The notes: a model not told the origin generated them from the sequence alone. A stretch of 64,000 nucleotides of DNA from Thiodiazotropha sp040793985 (GCA_040793985.1 JBFNJI010000014.1:75969-139968), one strand, 5' to 3'. Shown: positions 26,322-35,386, counted from the first letter of the stretch. Program-made: numbers and translations.

Positions 26322-27344
26322 TCAGGCCGCATCTGAGGCCTCGCAGACATAGCGTAGGTATTTGAGCATGCCGCGCGCATTGGCAAATGCTGGATGTTCG
26401 GCAATTGTCTGGTGCGGGAACCAGTTGGCGATGTGTTTCGACAGTGCCACGGTCCCACCACCGACGAACAGGACACGGTCCAGTTCCATGCCTAACCCCA
26501 GTTGCCTGCGGGTCTCGTCATGAATGCGTTCCACGACCTCGCGCATGGCAGCCTCAACCAGTGCGGCAACATCGTGCTCCTTACCTTGCAGACGAACAAT
26601 CTTGTGTTCCACTGCACGTGAAACCAGTTGCTCGCTCAGCGTCTCCAGATCAAAGCGTTCCTGGATACCATCGGCCACGCTTTGTTTCACGTTCAACATT
26701 CCACACTGCAGCGAGCCGGATGAGGCATGCAAGATGCCCTGGTCCTTTACCACGACATAGTCCGTCGTGCGTCCACCGATGTCGACGATAGCAACCGGCA
26801 CGGAGACACGATCTGCATCGAGGGTAACGCCATCCTCCAGTTCGACGATCACGTAGTCATACCAGGCGGCCAAGGCCTCCGGGATAACCTCATGAAACGC
26901 TATGCCTGCTGGCAGCACACCAGAAAGTGGGCGAACTGTCTGCTTGAGGCTGTCGCGCTTCCGGGCAATGGTTTCCTGCCGATGTTCGCCACTCTTGCGG
27001 TAGAAGGTGCTAACAGGCAAACCGGAGACAGCATGCACACTCTTTCCGGCAAGTCCGGCCTGTTGCAGGGCGTGCTGAACAACTGCTCGGTTCAGACCAG
27101 ACCACGGGTAGCCTTCAAAATGCGTAGCCGCACCGTCTAAGGCACCAACCGAATACACGGTATCTTCTGTCTCGTACTCAGAGATGCGTTGTTCGGCCTC
27201 ATGGATCCAGGTCACACCGGACTGGCCCACGCGAGCACGTGAAGGAATCGCGAGTAACCGGCCATCCGGAAGTGCGATCTTGGTGAATGCATAGCCATCG
27301 TCGAGGCCTACCGGGATGGGATTTATTGAGCTTGCGTCAGCCAT
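26322..27344 (-). CDS. parM: ParM/StbA-like actin-family plasmid-segregation ATPase
   Basis: A 340-residue actin-like ATPase. Phosphate-1 motif: VGLDDGYAFTKIALPDG at about 12-28. Phosphate-2: VAIVDIGGRTTDYVVVKD at about 183-200. Adenosine motif: VLFVGGGTVALSK at about 298-310. The length is normal for ParM. ParM filaments push plasmid copies apart; on an integrative element it would act on the excised circle. The upstream gene at 27405-27764 encodes a small basic protein that may be its DNA-binding adaptor, although in parMRC operons the adaptor usually follows parM. Confidence 0.9.
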   Translation of the reverse strand: MADASSINPIPVGLDDGYAFTKIALPDGRLLAIPSRARVGQSGVTWIHEAEQRISEYETEDTVYSVGALDGAATHFEGYPWSGLNRAVVQHALQQAGLAGKSVHAVSGLPVSTFYRKSGEHRQETIARKRDSLKQTVRPLSGVLPAGIAFHEVIPEALAAWYDYVIVELEDGVTLDADRVSVPVAIVDIGGRTTDYVVVKDQGILHASSGSLQCGMLNVKQSVADGIQERFDLETLSEQLVSRAVEHKIVRLQGKEHDVAALVEAAMREVVERIHDETRRQLGLGMELDRVLFVGGGTVALSKHIANWFPHQTIAEHPAFANARGMLKYLRYVCEASDAA

Positions 27345-27404
27345 ATATTTTTAATCCTCTGATTCGTTATCGAGTATGTTTGTTGGTTGCCTGCGCTTGA
27401 TCAT

Positions 27405-27764
27405 TCACTGGCCCATCACCTTGCCCATGACACCACTAAGCGCCGCAAAGGGTTTAGTACCCTCCGTGGCCGACATTGGCTCAGCGTTCACAACCGCAGG
27501 CACCGATTCAGGAAGTCCGGCAGTCCTTCGCGGCGACCGGGGCATCGACTTCGTAAATGCCGCAGTCGAATCGCGTTTCGTATCGTCAGATGTACTGCGT
27601 AGCGATTCGATCTCGGATCTAAATCCCTGAACCAGCAACCCACGCAACCATTCCTGCCGGCGGTTAGCCGGCACTTGTCTGTGTCGGTTCAGCAGGACGG
27701 ATTCCAGCGCCACACGAGGATCAAGCTGTATGGTGACTCGGATTCCAGGTTGTGCTTTTGCCAT
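27405..27764 (-). CDS. Small RHH-like protein, possible ParR-type adaptor
   Basis: A 119-residue protein. The first 50 residues (GIRVTIQLDPRVALESVLLNR, then RRQEWLRGLLVQGF) look like a ribbon-helix-helix: one strand and two helices. The C-terminal half is Pro/Ser/Thr-rich and probably flexible. It lies 60 bases upstream of parM in the same direction. A ParR-like centromere-binding role is inferred from size, fold and context; the order relative to parM is unusual, so an independent regulator is the alternative. Confidence 0.6.
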   Translation of the reverse strand: MAKAQPGIRVTIQLDPRVALESVLLNRHRQVPANRRQEWLRGLLVQGFRSEIESLRSTSDDTKRDSTAAFTKSMPRSPRRTAGLPESVPAVVNAEPMSATEGTKPFAALSGVMGKVMGQ

Positions 27765-27844
27765 GACAAGACGGCCCCACTGACTTCAAACAAGCTCAGG
27801 ATTATGGAGACACGTACCTGGCACACCAGAGGAAACCCGACACA

Positions 27845-28618
27845 TCACGTGTCGTCGTTTTCGTCAGAGGAAGGAGTTGTGGTCGGTGTGGAGGGTGCGG
27901 AATGCAGTCCGAGGTTCCTGGAGAATCCTGATGACAAATGACGTTGAGTTGGCGCCATCGGTGCACGACGTTTGCCACTCAATACTTCATCGGGGACTAC
28001 TCCCATGAACTGGACAGCCTGTGTATTTTTGTCGTTGTCTTTCTGGACATCGGATCGCTCGATGCGCAGAAAGCGATAACCTTGGGGAATCATGAACAGA
28101 CCGCGAATCTTGCGTGCGCCCAACTCTATGACATGGTCGCGTGATGCACGGTCCAGCACACCGATGTGGCCGGCGGTCAGCGCTGCACAAACCAGGGTAT
28201 CGTATGTCGATACGAGGCGTGCGGCCTGATAAGCATAGGGATTCGCGAACTGTAGAGGCATCCGGTAGGGTCGCTCAGACTCAGCGACCGCGACCTCTAT
28301 CGAACCCATCTGGGTCAACCGCTCATCCAGATCCCGCTGGAGACGCAGGAATAGCGCCTCCCGCTCCTCAATGGCTTCATGTACTTTGATTAGCCACCAG
28401 TCTGCGTATGGATCACCATTGCGCGACGCCTGCCAGATCAGTCGCAGCCGCTCAGCGAAGAGCCCCAGGCCAATGATCGGCGATTGTCCTTTCGTGCCGT
28501 TTCGACCACGAATAAGCCGACGCGCCTGGTTCGTCTGCAGCGTCAGCCAGACCTGGCCACGCAGTGGACCCAGTTTGTCGGCATCGGCCGGTTTGGGGAT
28601 CGGGTTTTCCGTGGTCAT
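27845..28618 (-). CDS. ICE protein of the TIGR03761 (PFL_4669) type
   Basis: I start at 28618 (MTTENPIPKPAD); the frame upstream to 28696 is not protein-like. The 257-residue cytosolic protein contains GPLRGQVWLTLQTNQARRLIRGR and GLGLFAERLRLIWQASRNGDPYADWWL, both typical of the PFL_4669 family, then a Thr/Ser/Pro tail. It occurs between the replication-type and partition genes in PFGI-1-like elements. Its function is not known. Confidence 0.9.
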   Translation of the reverse strand: MTTENPIPKPADADKLGPLRGQVWLTLQTNQARRLIRGRNGTKGQSPIIGLGLFAERLRLIWQASRNGDPYADWWLIKVHEAIEEREALFLRLQRDLDERLTQMGSIEVAVAESERPYRMPLQFANPYAYQAARLVSTYDTLVCAALTAGHIGVLDRASRDHVIELGARKIRGLFMIPQGYRFLRIERSDVQKDNDKNTQAVQFMGVVPDEVLSGKRRAPMAPTQRHLSSGFSRNLGLHSAPSTPTTTPSSDENDDT

Positions 28619-28749
28619 AGGTTGTCGGGTTCCCCCTCTGTCGATAGAGTTGCATGAGTTTGCGCGTATAAACGCATGCGCACTCGTTATGAACAAGGAA
28701 AAACCCCGTCGACAAATGGGAGGGTTCTGTAATGAGTTGGAATTTCGAC

Positions 28750-28772
28750 AGGTGATTCCAGTGGAATCACCT
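28750..28772. repeat. Perfect short-loop hairpin after the STY4528-type gene
   Basis: Ten-base arms AGGTGATTCC (28750-28759) and GGAATCACCT (28763-28772) with a 3-base loop lie 10 bases beyond the STY4528-type stop (28783). No T-run follows in the leftward direction, so it may be an RNA-stabilising or attenuating stem rather than a classic terminator. Confidence 0.5.
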
Positions 28773-28782
28773 AAGGGAGGCT

Positions 28783-30069
28783 TTATGTCTCGTTAGGTTC
28801 GGATGATGGCCCCTTATCTATTGGCATTCCCAACGCCTTCCGCATTTCATCCATCCGTACTTTTGCCAGCGCCATGCGCTTCTGGCGTTGTTCCTCAGTC
28901 TCCTTCGGTTCCGTGGCTGTGTCTTGGCGTGCTACCTGTTGACGCTGAATCTCCCGCGCGTGCCGGGCATCCCGTACCTTGATGCCGAGATTGGGCACAA
29001 ACTCGCCGGATTTCATCCGTTCACAGAGACGGAACAGGAAGCTGATCTCGTCATAGACCGGTTTCATACCCTTTTGCTCGGCCTGGAACCGTCCCTCCAG
29101 CTCATCAAGAATCGGCTGGCGATCCGCTGGGGCGAGTTTGGAAAGATAGCGGTTTGCGATGTCTCGCTGGTTTTCGCCCAGACGCCGCGGATATACCAGC
29201 GGCTCACCATGCTCACCGACATGCATAAATTTCGACGCATCTTCACCAGAAGTAGTAGTTGTTGTTTTTTTATTATTACTACTACTACAACCTGAGTTCG
29301 ATTTATGTGCATTCGATTTTTGAACTCGGGTCTCAACCGAGTTCGAATTTTGGTCACGGTGATCCCGCGCCTGACTGTTGCCCATAGAATCTTGACGAAT
29401 CTGCTGGATAGCATCGCGGGTAAACGAGAAGAACCGGCGTAGTCCTTCGTTACCTGTGCTCACCGCTGACTGTAACCGCCGTTCGATTGGATGCTCCAGG
29501 GCGCATACGTCACGCCCGCCCCTGACATCCTCTTCAATGGACGCCAACACGCCCTTGGCCACGGTACGCACCCGGGCATGACCATGGCTCACGGCCTTGT
29601 TCAGAAAGGCCATGTAGTCGCCATCCAGGTGAATCACATCGGCAAGTGGCAGGGGCTCATCATGCAGTGCATAGACGTTACCGCGAAACCGTCCGCTCGC
29701 TTTACGCATACGTCCACAGAGGGTCAACCAGCGCGAGGCACGCAGGATGGCAATCGCACGGGCTATCGTAGAACGCGATGAAACATTGGCCAGGCGGGAA
29801 ATGGTTTCATAACTCGGAAAAGCGGCATTAGCCCCTGTCTCCCGAACCGCCAACATGATGACCATCCACACCAGTTTGTCGACTGGCTCGAGTACCGGAT
29901 CGCGGATTACCGCAGTGGGAAAAGACTGGTGCCGGTTTCCGAGGAAAAGGACCGTGTCGGCAGCACCGCCATCGCGTGATGCCTCCACACGAGCGATGGT
30001 GGCCTTGATCAGTTTGTCGAGGGCGAGTGTTTCCGGACGAATGACGCCTGTCTGCTCATCCATCATCAC
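28783..30069 (-). CDS. STY4528-type pathogenicity-island/ICE replication protein
   Basis: A 428-residue protein that opens with three Met codons and contains FLGNRHQSFPTAVIRDPVLEPVDKLVW, the opening of the STY4528 family, then a winged-helix-like region (FPSYETISRLANVSSRSTIARAIAILRAS at about 106-135) like plasmid replication initiators. A Ser/Asn/Thr-rich low-complexity stretch (about 245-275) is encoded by trinucleotide-like runs near 29255-29290. A replication or maintenance role for the excised element is inferred. It overlaps the upstream DUF2857 gene by 14 bases. Confidence 0.9.
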   Translation of the reverse strand: MMMDEQTGVIRPETLALDKLIKATIARVEASRDGGAADTVLFLGNRHQSFPTAVIRDPVLEPVDKLVWMVIMLAVRETGANAAFPSYETISRLANVSSRSTIARAIAILRASRWLTLCGRMRKASGRFRGNVYALHDEPLPLADVIHLDGDYMAFLNKAVSHGHARVRTVAKGVLASIEEDVRGGRDVCALEHPIERRLQSAVSTGNEGLRRFFSFTRDAIQQIRQDSMGNSQARDHRDQNSNSVETRVQKSNAHKSNSGCSSSNNKKTTTTTSGEDASKFMHVGEHGEPLVYPRRLGENQRDIANRYLSKLAPADRQPILDELEGRFQAEQKGMKPVYDEISFLFRLCERMKSGEFVPNLGIKVRDARHAREIQRQQVARQDTATEPKETEEQRQKRMALAKVRMDEMRKALGMPIDKGPSSEPNET

Positions 30070-30661
30070 CTACCTGAGCGGCACCATCGTCATTCTGGCC
30101 GGTCAGGTTTCCGTACTGTGCCCATCGCTGGGTCAGGTTCCAGATGGCGCGCATCGGCACCCCGGTCTCCCGGTGGAGTTCCAGGTAATCCTTGGGCGCG
30201 AGTAATCCAGTTGTCTCCCCATCGACCCGGCTCGACCAGGCCTGCCAGAGTCGGTGGGAACTTTCCTCATCGGCTTCGGGGGGACGCCCGACCGAAGGAC
30301 TCACAGACAGAGTACGCCTTAGCCGACCGTAATCACGGGCATTCAATCCGAACAGGATCAACAGCATCTCATGCGGCGCATCGGCTGCGATCAGCAACTG
30401 TAGGGTTTCTTCCGATTCGCGCTGCACCCGCAGGTGATCGATCATCGGCCAGTACACCTGCCGATTCAGGGCGATATCCAAACAGTGGGCACGAAGCGAT
30501 TCAACACGGTACAGGTCCGAGACGTTCATCTCCCGCAGAGCCTCGATCTCACGTGGACCGAATTTCATGTTTTGCAGGGCCACGTGGTCCCCTTCTGCCA
30601 GGCAGCGAATGGCATACATCAGTACAGCGGTGACCAGATCGGATTCCTTCGTGCTTTCCAT
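30056..30661 (-). CDS. DUF2857 family ICE protein
   Basis: A 201-residue cytosolic helical protein. MKFGPREIEALREMNVSDLYRVESLRAHCLDIALN near residue 32-65 is the DUF2857 core, and a YxxLHRETGVPMRAIWNLTQRW segment near the end resembles an HTH. It lies 5 bases after parB and overlaps the STY4528-type gene, so the three are one operon. Function unknown; replication control is a guess from context. Confidence 0.85.
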   Translation of the reverse strand: MESTKESDLVTAVLMYAIRCLAEGDHVALQNMKFGPREIEALREMNVSDLYRVESLRAHCLDIALNRQVYWPMIDHLRVQRESEETLQLLIAADAPHEMLLILFGLNARDYGRLRRTLSVSPSVGRPPEADEESSHRLWQAWSSRVDGETTGLLAPKDYLELHRETGVPMRAIWNLTQRWAQYGNLTGQNDDGAAQVGDDG

Positions 30662-30666
30662 CGCCT

Positions 30667-32244
30667 CTACTCCCAGACCGATACACCGGTGTCCGCGGCG
30701 ATACGGCGGATGTGCCGATAGGTATCCATCAAGGCCAGCAAATCACGCCAGTCCCGATCATCGAGCGGCCGCCAGAGCCTATAGCCGGTGTGACCTGGGT
30801 CCAGCGTCCAGATACTGCTAAATAACAGATCGGCATCTTCGGTCTCGAGTGCACGGCGAAGGATGGATTCATCCGGCAGGAGCGGCAGCATGGCCTCCAG
30901 CGGCGCAAAGGTCATCTCCGCACAGGCCGCCAACTGCCACCACAGCATGGTGAGCTGACTCAGACTATCCTCGTCGAGCTGATCCGCCAGGGTTGGATCT
31001 GGAACATCGCGTAATACGAATCCCAAGCCTTTGCCGGACACCGCTTCAACGAGGTCCGCCATGCCGTTACGCTGGGCCAGTCGTGTCGCAAGCGTCCAGG
31101 CTCGGCCACGCAAAGACTTCAGATCGTTCGGTCTGGTATCGTTGGTGAGATTCGGTAGCTCGGTTTCAGGCTCAGAAGTCTCTTTGACATCGTCATCCAG
31201 AAGACCAGTATCCGGCGCACTACCGAGATTCGACTGATCCGGTAGTTCCGGTGGTAACTCATCAGTGGATGTTCGATCCGAACTGGATACACGCGAACCT
31301 CCATCATCCTGGTCAGCATCGAACGATTCGTCTGTAGGGCGCTCAAGTTCTGATGATTCCTCATCCGGATCCGGTTCCACTTCGGCCTCTGGAATCACCA
31401 GTTCCCTGCCGGCCATCTCGGCATCGAGCATCACGCGTACGGTATGAATGCTGACATCCAATGCAGCGGCAATTTCAGATTCCAATGCGCTGCGGAGTAC
31501 ATCTGTGTCCCAGTCGGGGCTATCGTACCGTGTGCATAGTGTCGTGAAGACCTCTTCGAAATCCTCTTCCGACTCGGAACACCGATCCTGCCAAATCTTG
31601 TGAGCGGTACGCTCCAATCTGCGAATGCGTTCGATATGCGGCCTGCCGAGCCCGCCTTCGAGCGCAATCGGGATGACGGGTAACAGTCGATGGACGGTGT
31701 ATACCATCTGGGAAATACGCGCTTGGGTGATGCGGTAACCGGCACGACGGAGTTCTGTTTCGAGACGCCTTTGAGAGATCACATCGAGACCGAGTTCTTC
31801 GGCAAGCAATTTTTGTGCTTCGCAAACAGCCCGCGCCTTATCGATGAAGGTAAGACCTCCCCGCAGGTCGTTTTCCCGAAGATGCGCTAACAGGACATCC
31901 GACTCAGAGCACCAGGCTCTGAGCAGGCAAGGTACTGCGGCAAAGCGTGGATCACCGGTCTCGGCGAATAACTCCTTCAGTATGATCAGCCGCGTATTAC
32001 CACCGGCATGGACGATAAAGTCAGCCGCATCTGGGCGTTGCGTGACCACCAAAGGTTGGTCCAGACCGGTATTGCGTATCGAGTCTCTGATCCGGTCGTA
32101 TTCAGGATTGCGACCGTGACGCGGATTGTGCTCGTAGGGCTGAATTCGGGAGATGTCGACCATCTGTGGCACCGGGCTGGTGGTTGCTTCTGCCGGTTGT
32201 GAGATCGACAAATTCTCAGACGGCGTTGTGGGTTTGCCAGCCAT
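30667..32244 (-). CDS. parB: ParB-family ICE partition protein (TIGR03764 type)
   Basis: A 525-residue protein with the ParB N-terminal CTPase domain at about 30-125 (ISRIQPYEHNPRHGRN, VVTQRPDAADFIVHAGGNTRL, then LLAHLRENDLRG) and an HTH (about 150-180, YRITQARISQMVYTVHRL). A long acidic Asp/Glu/Ser linker (about 280-370) precedes a helical C-terminal domain. It is larger than plasmid ParB and fits the ICE-specific family. No ParA is visible in the window, although ParM-type ATPase is; a ParA may lie left of the window or be missing. The start is 3 bases after the small regulator gene. Confidence 0.9.
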   Translation of the reverse strand: MAGKPTTPSENLSISQPAEATTSPVPQMVDISRIQPYEHNPRHGRNPEYDRIRDSIRNTGLDQPLVVTQRPDAADFIVHAGGNTRLIILKELFAETGDPRFAAVPCLLRAWCSESDVLLAHLRENDLRGGLTFIDKARAVCEAQKLLAEELGLDVISQRRLETELRRAGYRITQARISQMVYTVHRLLPVIPIALEGGLGRPHIERIRRLERTAHKIWQDRCSESEEDFEEVFTTLCTRYDSPDWDTDVLRSALESEIAAALDVSIHTVRVMLDAEMAGRELVIPEAEVEPDPDEESSELERPTDESFDADQDDGGSRVSSSDRTSTDELPPELPDQSNLGSAPDTGLLDDDVKETSEPETELPNLTNDTRPNDLKSLRGRAWTLATRLAQRNGMADLVEAVSGKGLGFVLRDVPDPTLADQLDEDSLSQLTMLWWQLAACAEMTFAPLEAMLPLLPDESILRRALETEDADLLFSSIWTLDPGHTGYRLWRPLDDRDWRDLLALMDTYRHIRRIAADTGVSVWE

Positions 32245-32247
32245 TGG

Positions 32248-32502
32248 TCATTCCCATCCCTGCAGGCCGACGAATATCTCCGGGTAACGGACCAGGCTTT
32301 CCCGCGGCACCGGCTCCAATCGGCCTTCCGACACGTTTGCAACGACACGGGTATACCGCTCGATCTGAGTCGCCATTAGCGGGCTCGCGTAGCGGTGATG
32401 TCCGGCAATCTGATACAAGTAGGAAACAGAATCATTGCAGGCGACGGCAACTTCTGCGCGTTCCCTCTTGGTTGCCACTTTGAGAAAGTCCTTTAGCTCC
32501 AT
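32248..32502 (-). CDS. Small Cro/YdaS-like HTH regulator
   Basis: From the ATG at 32502 (MELKDFLKVATKRERAEVA) the product has 84 residues with a Cro-like HTH: CNDSVSYLYQIAGHHRYASPLMATQIERYTR. Two upstream ATGs exist (32514 and 32532), none with a clear ribosome-binding site, so the start is uncertain. It faces the CI-like repressor gene across a 96-base gap full of inverted repeats and lies directly upstream of parB. I read this as the Cro-type partner of a phage-like switch controlling the maintenance operon. Confidence 0.7.
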   Translation of the reverse strand: MELKDFLKVATKRERAEVAVACNDSVSYLYQIAGHHRYASPLMATQIERYTRVVANVSEGRLEPVPRESLVRYPEIFVGLQGWE

Positions 32503-32560
32503 GCGCAGAAACATTAGCACTATGCAAATCATTCAACAATGACCCAGTAGCCACTTTTTG

Positions 32561-32609
32561 TTTATCACTCTGCTAAATTTTCTGATAAAATATTTCGCAT
32601 GATGCGAAA
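32561..32609. promoter_or_regulatory. Repressor operators between the Cro-like and CI-like genes
   Basis: Two inverted repeats lie here. TTTATCA (32561-32567) and TGATAAA (32583-32589) are separated by 15 bases. TTTCGCAT and ATGCGAAA (32593-32609, one central base) form a 17-base palindrome that includes the start codons of the repressor. The second would let the repressor block its own translation start region, a simple autoregulatory arrangement. Binding is inferred from symmetry and position. Confidence 0.6.
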
Positions 32610-33276
32610 AGTTAGCCAGATTCGGCTCCACAATCTTGAAATTCTGATTACCGAAGCGGGGTCTGCCGCCAAGCTCGCTCGCGCGGCGAAAACCAACAGC
32701 TCTTACCTGAGTCAGGTTCGTAATCAGCTACCTACAAAAAAGGGAACCCCCCGGGCGATTGGGGACGACCTGGCTGAAAAATTAGAAAAAGCCACTAAAA
32801 AGCCCCAAGGATGGATGGATATGCCACACACAGACGGGGTAAGCCCTGACGAAGAAAACAATGCCCACGACGGCCCAGATCTGCACAGCCTGCTCCCGTT
32901 GATTTCCTGGGTTCAAGCAGGGAACTGGTACGAAATATCCGAAAGCTTTGCTCCGACCTATGGCGCTGAGTTACTACCCTGCCCGGTAAAATGCAGCAAA
33001 GATTCTTTTGTTCTGCGGGTACGTGGATCCAGCATGGAACCCAAGTTCCACGAAGATGATCTGATTTTTGTCGACCCCGATGTCTCGCCGGACCACGGCA
33101 AATACGTGGTCGTAAGGCTTGATGACTCAAATGAAGCGACTTTCAAGCAGTTGATCATTGAGGAAGGGAAACAGTATTTAAAAGCCCTCAACCCCGACTG
33201 GCCAAATCGAATTATCGAAGTGAATGAGGAGGCCACTATCTGCGGGGTTATCGTTTTCAAGGGAGAACTTGTCTAA
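32599..33276 (+). CDS. CI/LexA-like repressor with S24 autoprotease domain
   Basis: A 225-residue repressor with an N-terminal HTH (about 15-70, SAAKLARAAKTNSSYLSQVRNQL) and a C-terminal S24 domain. The cleavage site is Ala107-Gly108 (WVQAGNW). Catalytic Ser145 lies in GSSMEPKF and Lys183 in EATFKQL, so RecA-stimulated self-cleavage is expected. By analogy with SXT SetR and phage CI, it would hold the element quiet until DNA damage. Two ATGs (32599, 32602) are possible; both overlap the operator. Confidence 0.9.
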   Translation: MMRKVSQIRLHNLEILITEAGSAAKLARAAKTNSSYLSQVRNQLPTKKGTPRAIGDDLAEKLEKATKKPQGWMDMPHTDGVSPDEENNAHDGPDLHSLLPLISWVQAGNWYEISESFAPTYGAELLPCPVKCSKDSFVLRVRGSSMEPKFHEDDLIFVDPDVSPDHGKYVVVRLDDSNEATFKQLIIEEGKQYLKALNPDWPNRIIEVNEEATICGVIVFKGELV

Positions 33277-33321
33277 ATGCTGGTCGTAAAATAAGGCTCC
33301 CAGCCAAATGAGGACAAGCCA

Positions 33322-33585
33322 GTGATCAGTACAAAAAACAGTAAAAAAATAACAACCTTGATTAACCGAGAAACATTGTTAGCAATGATCCCTCTTTCAG
33401 ACCGTGCCATTTACAACATGGAAAAGCGCGGAGAATTTCCACGCCGCATCGTTTTGACGAGCCGCAAGGTGGCCTGGGATTTAGCTGAGATTGATCGTTG
33501 GATCGAGGAACGAAAGCAGTCCAGAGATAAAGCCAGCAGACCAGATTCTACTGCCACGCCAGAGATTCCATCTCGAGCAAAGTGA
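33322..33585 (+). CDS. AlpA-family HTH regulator/excisionase-like protein
   Basis: The start is GTG at 33322, with GAGGA 7 bases upstream. The 87-residue protein has the AlpA core: LINRETLLAMIPLSDRAIYNMEKRGEFPRRIVL then VAWDLAEIDRWIEERK, a winged-HTH that recognises P4-type att or promoter sites. AlpA proteins activate integrase expression or act as excisionases. It lies between the CI-like repressor and the integrase at the right end of the element, where such a protein is expected. Confidence 0.85.
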   Translation: MISTKNSKKITTLINRETLLAMIPLSDRAIYNMEKRGEFPRRIVLTSRKVAWDLAEIDRWIEERKQSRDKASRPDSTATPEIPSRAK

Positions 33586-33717
33586 CTGCCATCGCAGAGG
33601 GTGTGATTAGCTCCATGATAAAAAGATAGCTTGGAATCTAGCTTGCAACAATAATTCGCTCAGTGCTAATGTTCTGTCCGACTAACATGAGCTAATGACT
33701 CTTTCGGGCATCAAAAT

Positions 33718-33942
33718 ATGGATGACATCGAAGCAACTAATAATGACCGTGAACTCACTACCAAAGAAGCGGCTTCGCTACTCGGCTTATCACCCAGCAC
33801 ACTGAGAAAATGGCGCTGTACCCATGAACACCCTGAATTAACCTGGAGAAAGCGTTTTCGTCATGTATTCTATCTCGAATCAGACGTTCTTGAATTCAAA
33901 GAGTTGAGTACAAAAATCTCATCAAACGACATTTATATTTAG
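33718..33942 (+). CDS. Small HTH protein, excisionase-like (MerR-type fold)
   Basis: A 74-residue protein with ELTTKEAASLLGLSPSTLRKWRCTHEHPELTWRK, the HTH_17-type DNA-binding fold of many excisionases, and VFYLESDVLEF. It lies 49 bases beyond the end of the convergent integrase gene and downstream of the AlpA-like gene. A recombination directionality factor role is inferred; regulation of transcription is the alternative. It is A+T-rich relative to the backbone. Confidence 0.75.
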   Translation: MDDIEATNNDRELTTKEAASLLGLSPSTLRKWRCTHEHPELTWRKRFRHVFYLESDVLEFKELSTKISSNDIYI

Positions 33943-33991
33943 CACTGTGTAGCCTACTCGAATTCGAGCGACCACAGGTAACATCTGGTTG

Positions 33992-35353
33992 CTACCATCG
34001 ATCGGTGAGTTTGCCTATCAAATCAAATCCTGCTTGATTAACCATATAGTCTGCAATTCTCTGGCTAGCATCTCGAAGTCTTGTCATTGATGGATGAATA
34101 TAGTGGGCATCAACACCCTCCCTCGCGTGACTCAATAATTCATCTACAAGTACGGAATTAATGTCTAGTTCCGTCCCAATAGATTTATACGTTCGCCGGA
34201 GGTCATGGTTGGTAACGGATATACCCGTTTGACTTTTAACGATCTCACGAACTGACTTGGTATCTCTGTAAAATCCTCGCCCTCCTATGCCAGGGAACAA
34301 GTACTCAACATCTTTAGGTAAATACGTTTGGCGATTACGAACAATAGCTGCGGTCACTGAGTTTAAGGGTAGCTCTACTTGATCGCCTCCCTTTTTTATA
34401 ATTTTGAACACCAATCTATCGAGATCAATCCCGTCCATTCGCACAGTCATCGTCCCTGTTCGCCTTACTCCGGAAAACAACATGAATAACAACGCATCAC
34501 GGCCATTACGATAAGCGGATGTATGATCATGCTCTCGAAGATTCAAGACAGATTTTAGATAAGGCTTAAAATCAGCATCATCTAGTCGGCCAGTACAACG
34601 ATTGGTACGATTAATATTTACGCCCAGCTGCTTCATTGCGCGGCTAACCGGATTTCGAACAAAGAGTTCCGAATCATCGTACTTAGTCTGCGCCCAATTC
34701 CAGATCGATCTAAAAATACGCATAGCGCCATTAAGCTGGGTTTTACCTCGACCTACTTTCTGGAGATACACAGTTTTTACCTGCTCTGGCGTAATGCTGT
34801 GTAATGGCTGGTCTAGCAGGTCAGCCAAAAGAACCTCGCATTTATTTCTGATATCTACTAAATAGCGCTGACCTGGCTGCCTCTCCGAAACAAAGCCATC
34901 AAGCATCCGGTTACTGGTCCCTTCTATAGGTGTCCCGTAAATCATATCTTTAAACGTGCGTCTTGCTTCTATTAAGCCCTGACTATTAGCCTGTTTTTCA
35001 GCTTCTTTTTGAGCTATTGCTTGAGGGTCTCTACCCTCCTGGATTTCTAAAAACAAGCTATCAACTTTCTGCCGTAATTCTGAAATGGTGATCTCAGCGT
35101 TACGAGCTTCACCAACCTTCATTAGCTGACGTTTATACATCCTGCTTTTGTATTCACCGCGAACTCGAATACGTGCATACATACAAAAAGCACTATCAAT
35201 ATAGGAGCGACCAGGTCTTACTCGAACAGCCAGATGACTATCCGCATCATAAATGTAGGTTTCTTTGGTAAACTCCCCTCGATTAATACGTTTCTCGATG
35301 GCTTTCAGGTTCGGTTTATTGAACTTGATTCGGTTGTCAGATATAGCTCCCAT
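33992..35353 (-). CDS. int: Tyrosine integrase of the ICE
   Basis: A 453-residue integrase. It has an N-terminal arm-binding part (about 1-110), a core-binding domain (about 150-240) and a catalytic domain with Arg297 (SGVRRTGT), His383 and Arg386 (HDLRRTY), His409 (LLSHAREG) and nucleophile Tyr418 (DAHYIH). All catalytic residues are present, so it should be active. It is transcribed into the element from about 220 bases inside the tRNA-Leu attachment site, and repeats that may be arm sites lie just upstream. Gene content is A+T-rich compared with the neighbours. Confidence 0.95.
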   Translation of the reverse strand: MGAISDNRIKFNKPNLKAIEKRINRGEFTKETYIYDADSHLAVRVRPGRSYIDSAFCMYARIRVRGEYKSRMYKRQLMKVGEARNAEITISELRQKVDSLFLEIQEGRDPQAIAQKEAEKQANSQGLIEARRTFKDMIYGTPIEGTSNRMLDGFVSERQPGQRYLVDIRNKCEVLLADLLDQPLHSITPEQVKTVYLQKVGRGKTQLNGAMRIFRSIWNWAQTKYDDSELFVRNPVSRAMKQLGVNINRTNRCTGRLDDADFKPYLKSVLNLREHDHTSAYRNGRDALLFMLFSGVRRTGTMTVRMDGIDLDRLVFKIIKKGGDQVELPLNSVTAAIVRNRQTYLPKDVEYLFPGIGGRGFYRDTKSVREIVKSQTGISVTNHDLRRTYKSIGTELDINSVLVDELLSHAREGVDAHYIHPSMTRLRDASQRIADYMVNQAGFDLIGKLTDRW

Positions 35354-35386
35354 GAGATCTCCTTATGTTCATCCTCACCGGCAAAA

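Noticed and set aside
29255..29295. Trinucleotide-like run as a possible CRISPR or repeat array
   Set aside because: It is a short low-complexity linker inside the STY4528-type gene. I saw no spaced identical repeats of CRISPR type anywhere in the window.
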